From Natronorubrum tibetense GA33 (lineage in GTDB: Archaea > Halobacteriota > Halobacteria > Halobacteriales > Natrialbaceae): a DNA stretch of 64,000 nucleotides. The position numbers and the translations under genes were made by a program. The DNA lies in the NCBI RefSeq assembly GCF_000383975.1, contig NZ_KB913017.1:2283527-2347526 (forward strand), given 5' to 3'. A model generated the notes under the pieces. The model made no database searches. It saw only the letters and a list, made by a program, of their open reading frames with translations, and was not told the DNA's origin. Of the stretch, positions 63,478 through 64,000 are shown in pieces (within the stretch, counting starts at the first letter, position 1; every line of letters begins with the position of its first letter).

Positions 63478-64000
63478 CTACAGCGACTCCTGAATGTCCG
63501 CAAGCAGTTCGTCTCGCTCGCGACGGATCTCGAGTGCCTCCTCCACGTCGACCGCGTTGAAGTCGACGGTGCTGTGCGTTCGACACTGCGAGAGCGCACC
63601 GCGGTCGGGGCTGACGATCGTTCCAACGGTGGTGTAGCCGCCGCCGGTGACGGCGTCTCGCATCAGGATGATCGGCTGGCCGGCCATCTGGATGGAGCCG
63701 ACGGGGTAGCCGAGGTCGACAACGTTGGTGACGTCCGTCCCGGCACCGAACGGTTGCTCGCGCTCCTCGAACATCTCCCTGATATCGGGGCCCTCGAAGC
63801 GGTAGCCGACGCGGTCGGCTTCGTCGGAGACCTTCCAGTCCGCGTCGAGGAAGCGCTGTCGGCCCTCGTCGGTGAGCCGATAGTCACAGAGTCCCATCAC
63901 GACGTTGATCTCGTTCGTCGAGTAGTCCGGTCGGTCCGCCTCGTCGATCGAGTTCCCGATCACGTCGTCAATGTCTGCCGAGGGCTCCCCGATCGGCAGT
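63478..64000 (-). CDS. pxpC: 5-oxoprolinase subunit C / carboxyltransferase family, partial
   Basis: The frame is open through the right edge of the window, so the N-terminus lies outside. IREMFEEREQPFGAGTDVTNV and GYPVGSIQMAGQPIILMRDAVTGGGY match the AHS2/KipA fold of PxpC. The protein partners PxpA and PxpB. About 172 residues are visible, including the complete C-terminus. It is followed by the biotin carboxylase gene at 17 bp. Confidence 0.88.
   Translation of the reverse strand, partial: LPIGEPSADIDDVIGNSIDEADRPDYSTNEINVVMGLCDYRLTDEGRQRFLDADWKVSDEADRVGYRFEGPDIREMFEEREQPFGAGTDVTNVVDLGYPVGSIQMAGQPIILMRDAVTGGGYTTVGTIVSPDRGALSQCRTHSTVDFNAVDVEEALEIRRERDELLADIQESL

Noticed and set aside
1-64000. 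tRNA or rRNA genes
   Set aside because: I scanned the intergenic gaps for tRNA-like arms and conserved rRNA blocks by eye and saw none. A tRNAscan search would be decisive.

Overview
The window is GC-rich chromosomal DNA from a halophilic archaeon (class Halobacteria). The proteins are strongly acidic. Twin-arginine lipoprotein signals, an A-type ATP synthase operon, a PAN proteasomal ATPase, a bat-type PAS/GAF regulator, a Tfx-type regulator and a halobacterial transducer fragment are all present. The frequent use of CTCGAG for Leu-Glu resembles the Natrialbales, but genus-level placement is only an inference.

Layout. 1-6.6 kb: the 3' end of aconitase, an M42 aminopeptidase, a luciferase-like flavin oxidoreductase, two conserved haloarchaeal proteins, a solitary Mrr-type nuclease and a flavodoxin. 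6.8-8.6 kb: an AT-richer island with a decayed ferritin-like gene and a halocin C8-like precursor, followed by two tiny coupled ORFs. 8.7-13.5 kb: a FixI-like P-type ATPase, a beta-propeller-like protein and a small Hsp20-like protein. 13.5-18.8 kb: two divergent sulfatase-superfamily enzymes, a PfkB kinase and a convergent nucleoside hydrolase. 18.8-27.1 kb: a Tat lipoprotein, TruA, a NifU-C protein, M28 and M3 peptidases and PAN. 27.1-28.7 kb: an unusual two-gene cassette whose longer member looks like a RAMP protein. It is frameshifted, and an amputated membrane-protein gene lies beside it. 28.7-31 kb: pyruvoyl-dependent arginine decarboxylase and small haloarchaeal proteins.

31-42.6 kb holds the ATP synthase genes on the minus strand in the order atpH-I-K-E-C-F-A-B. 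atpD is separated from atpB by a lipoprotein gene and an acyl-CoA ligase gene. 42.8-50.5 kb: a quinone-type methyltransferase, a pilin-like protein, a secreted protein divergent from a membrane-anchored HTH regulator (with tandem palindromes in the shared promoter region), a COG2108 radical SAM protein, a DUF373 protein and a short-form prenyl synthase. 50.5-56.7 kb: a transducer 3' remnant, etfBA, a TRAM protein, a metallo-beta-lactamase-fold protein and a NadE paralogue with a broken ATP loop. 56.8-64 kb: Tfx with a leader ORF, a bat-type regulator, a CARF-like HFX_2341-type regulator, and a 5-oxoproline/biotin carboxylase locus (pxpA, a biotin carboxylase gene and the start of pxpC).

The most interesting items are the halocin C8-like locus, the RAMP-like cassette without CRISPR, the tandem palindromic operator, the degenerate NadE and the CARF-like regulator. 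I saw no rRNA, tRNA or CRISPR array.
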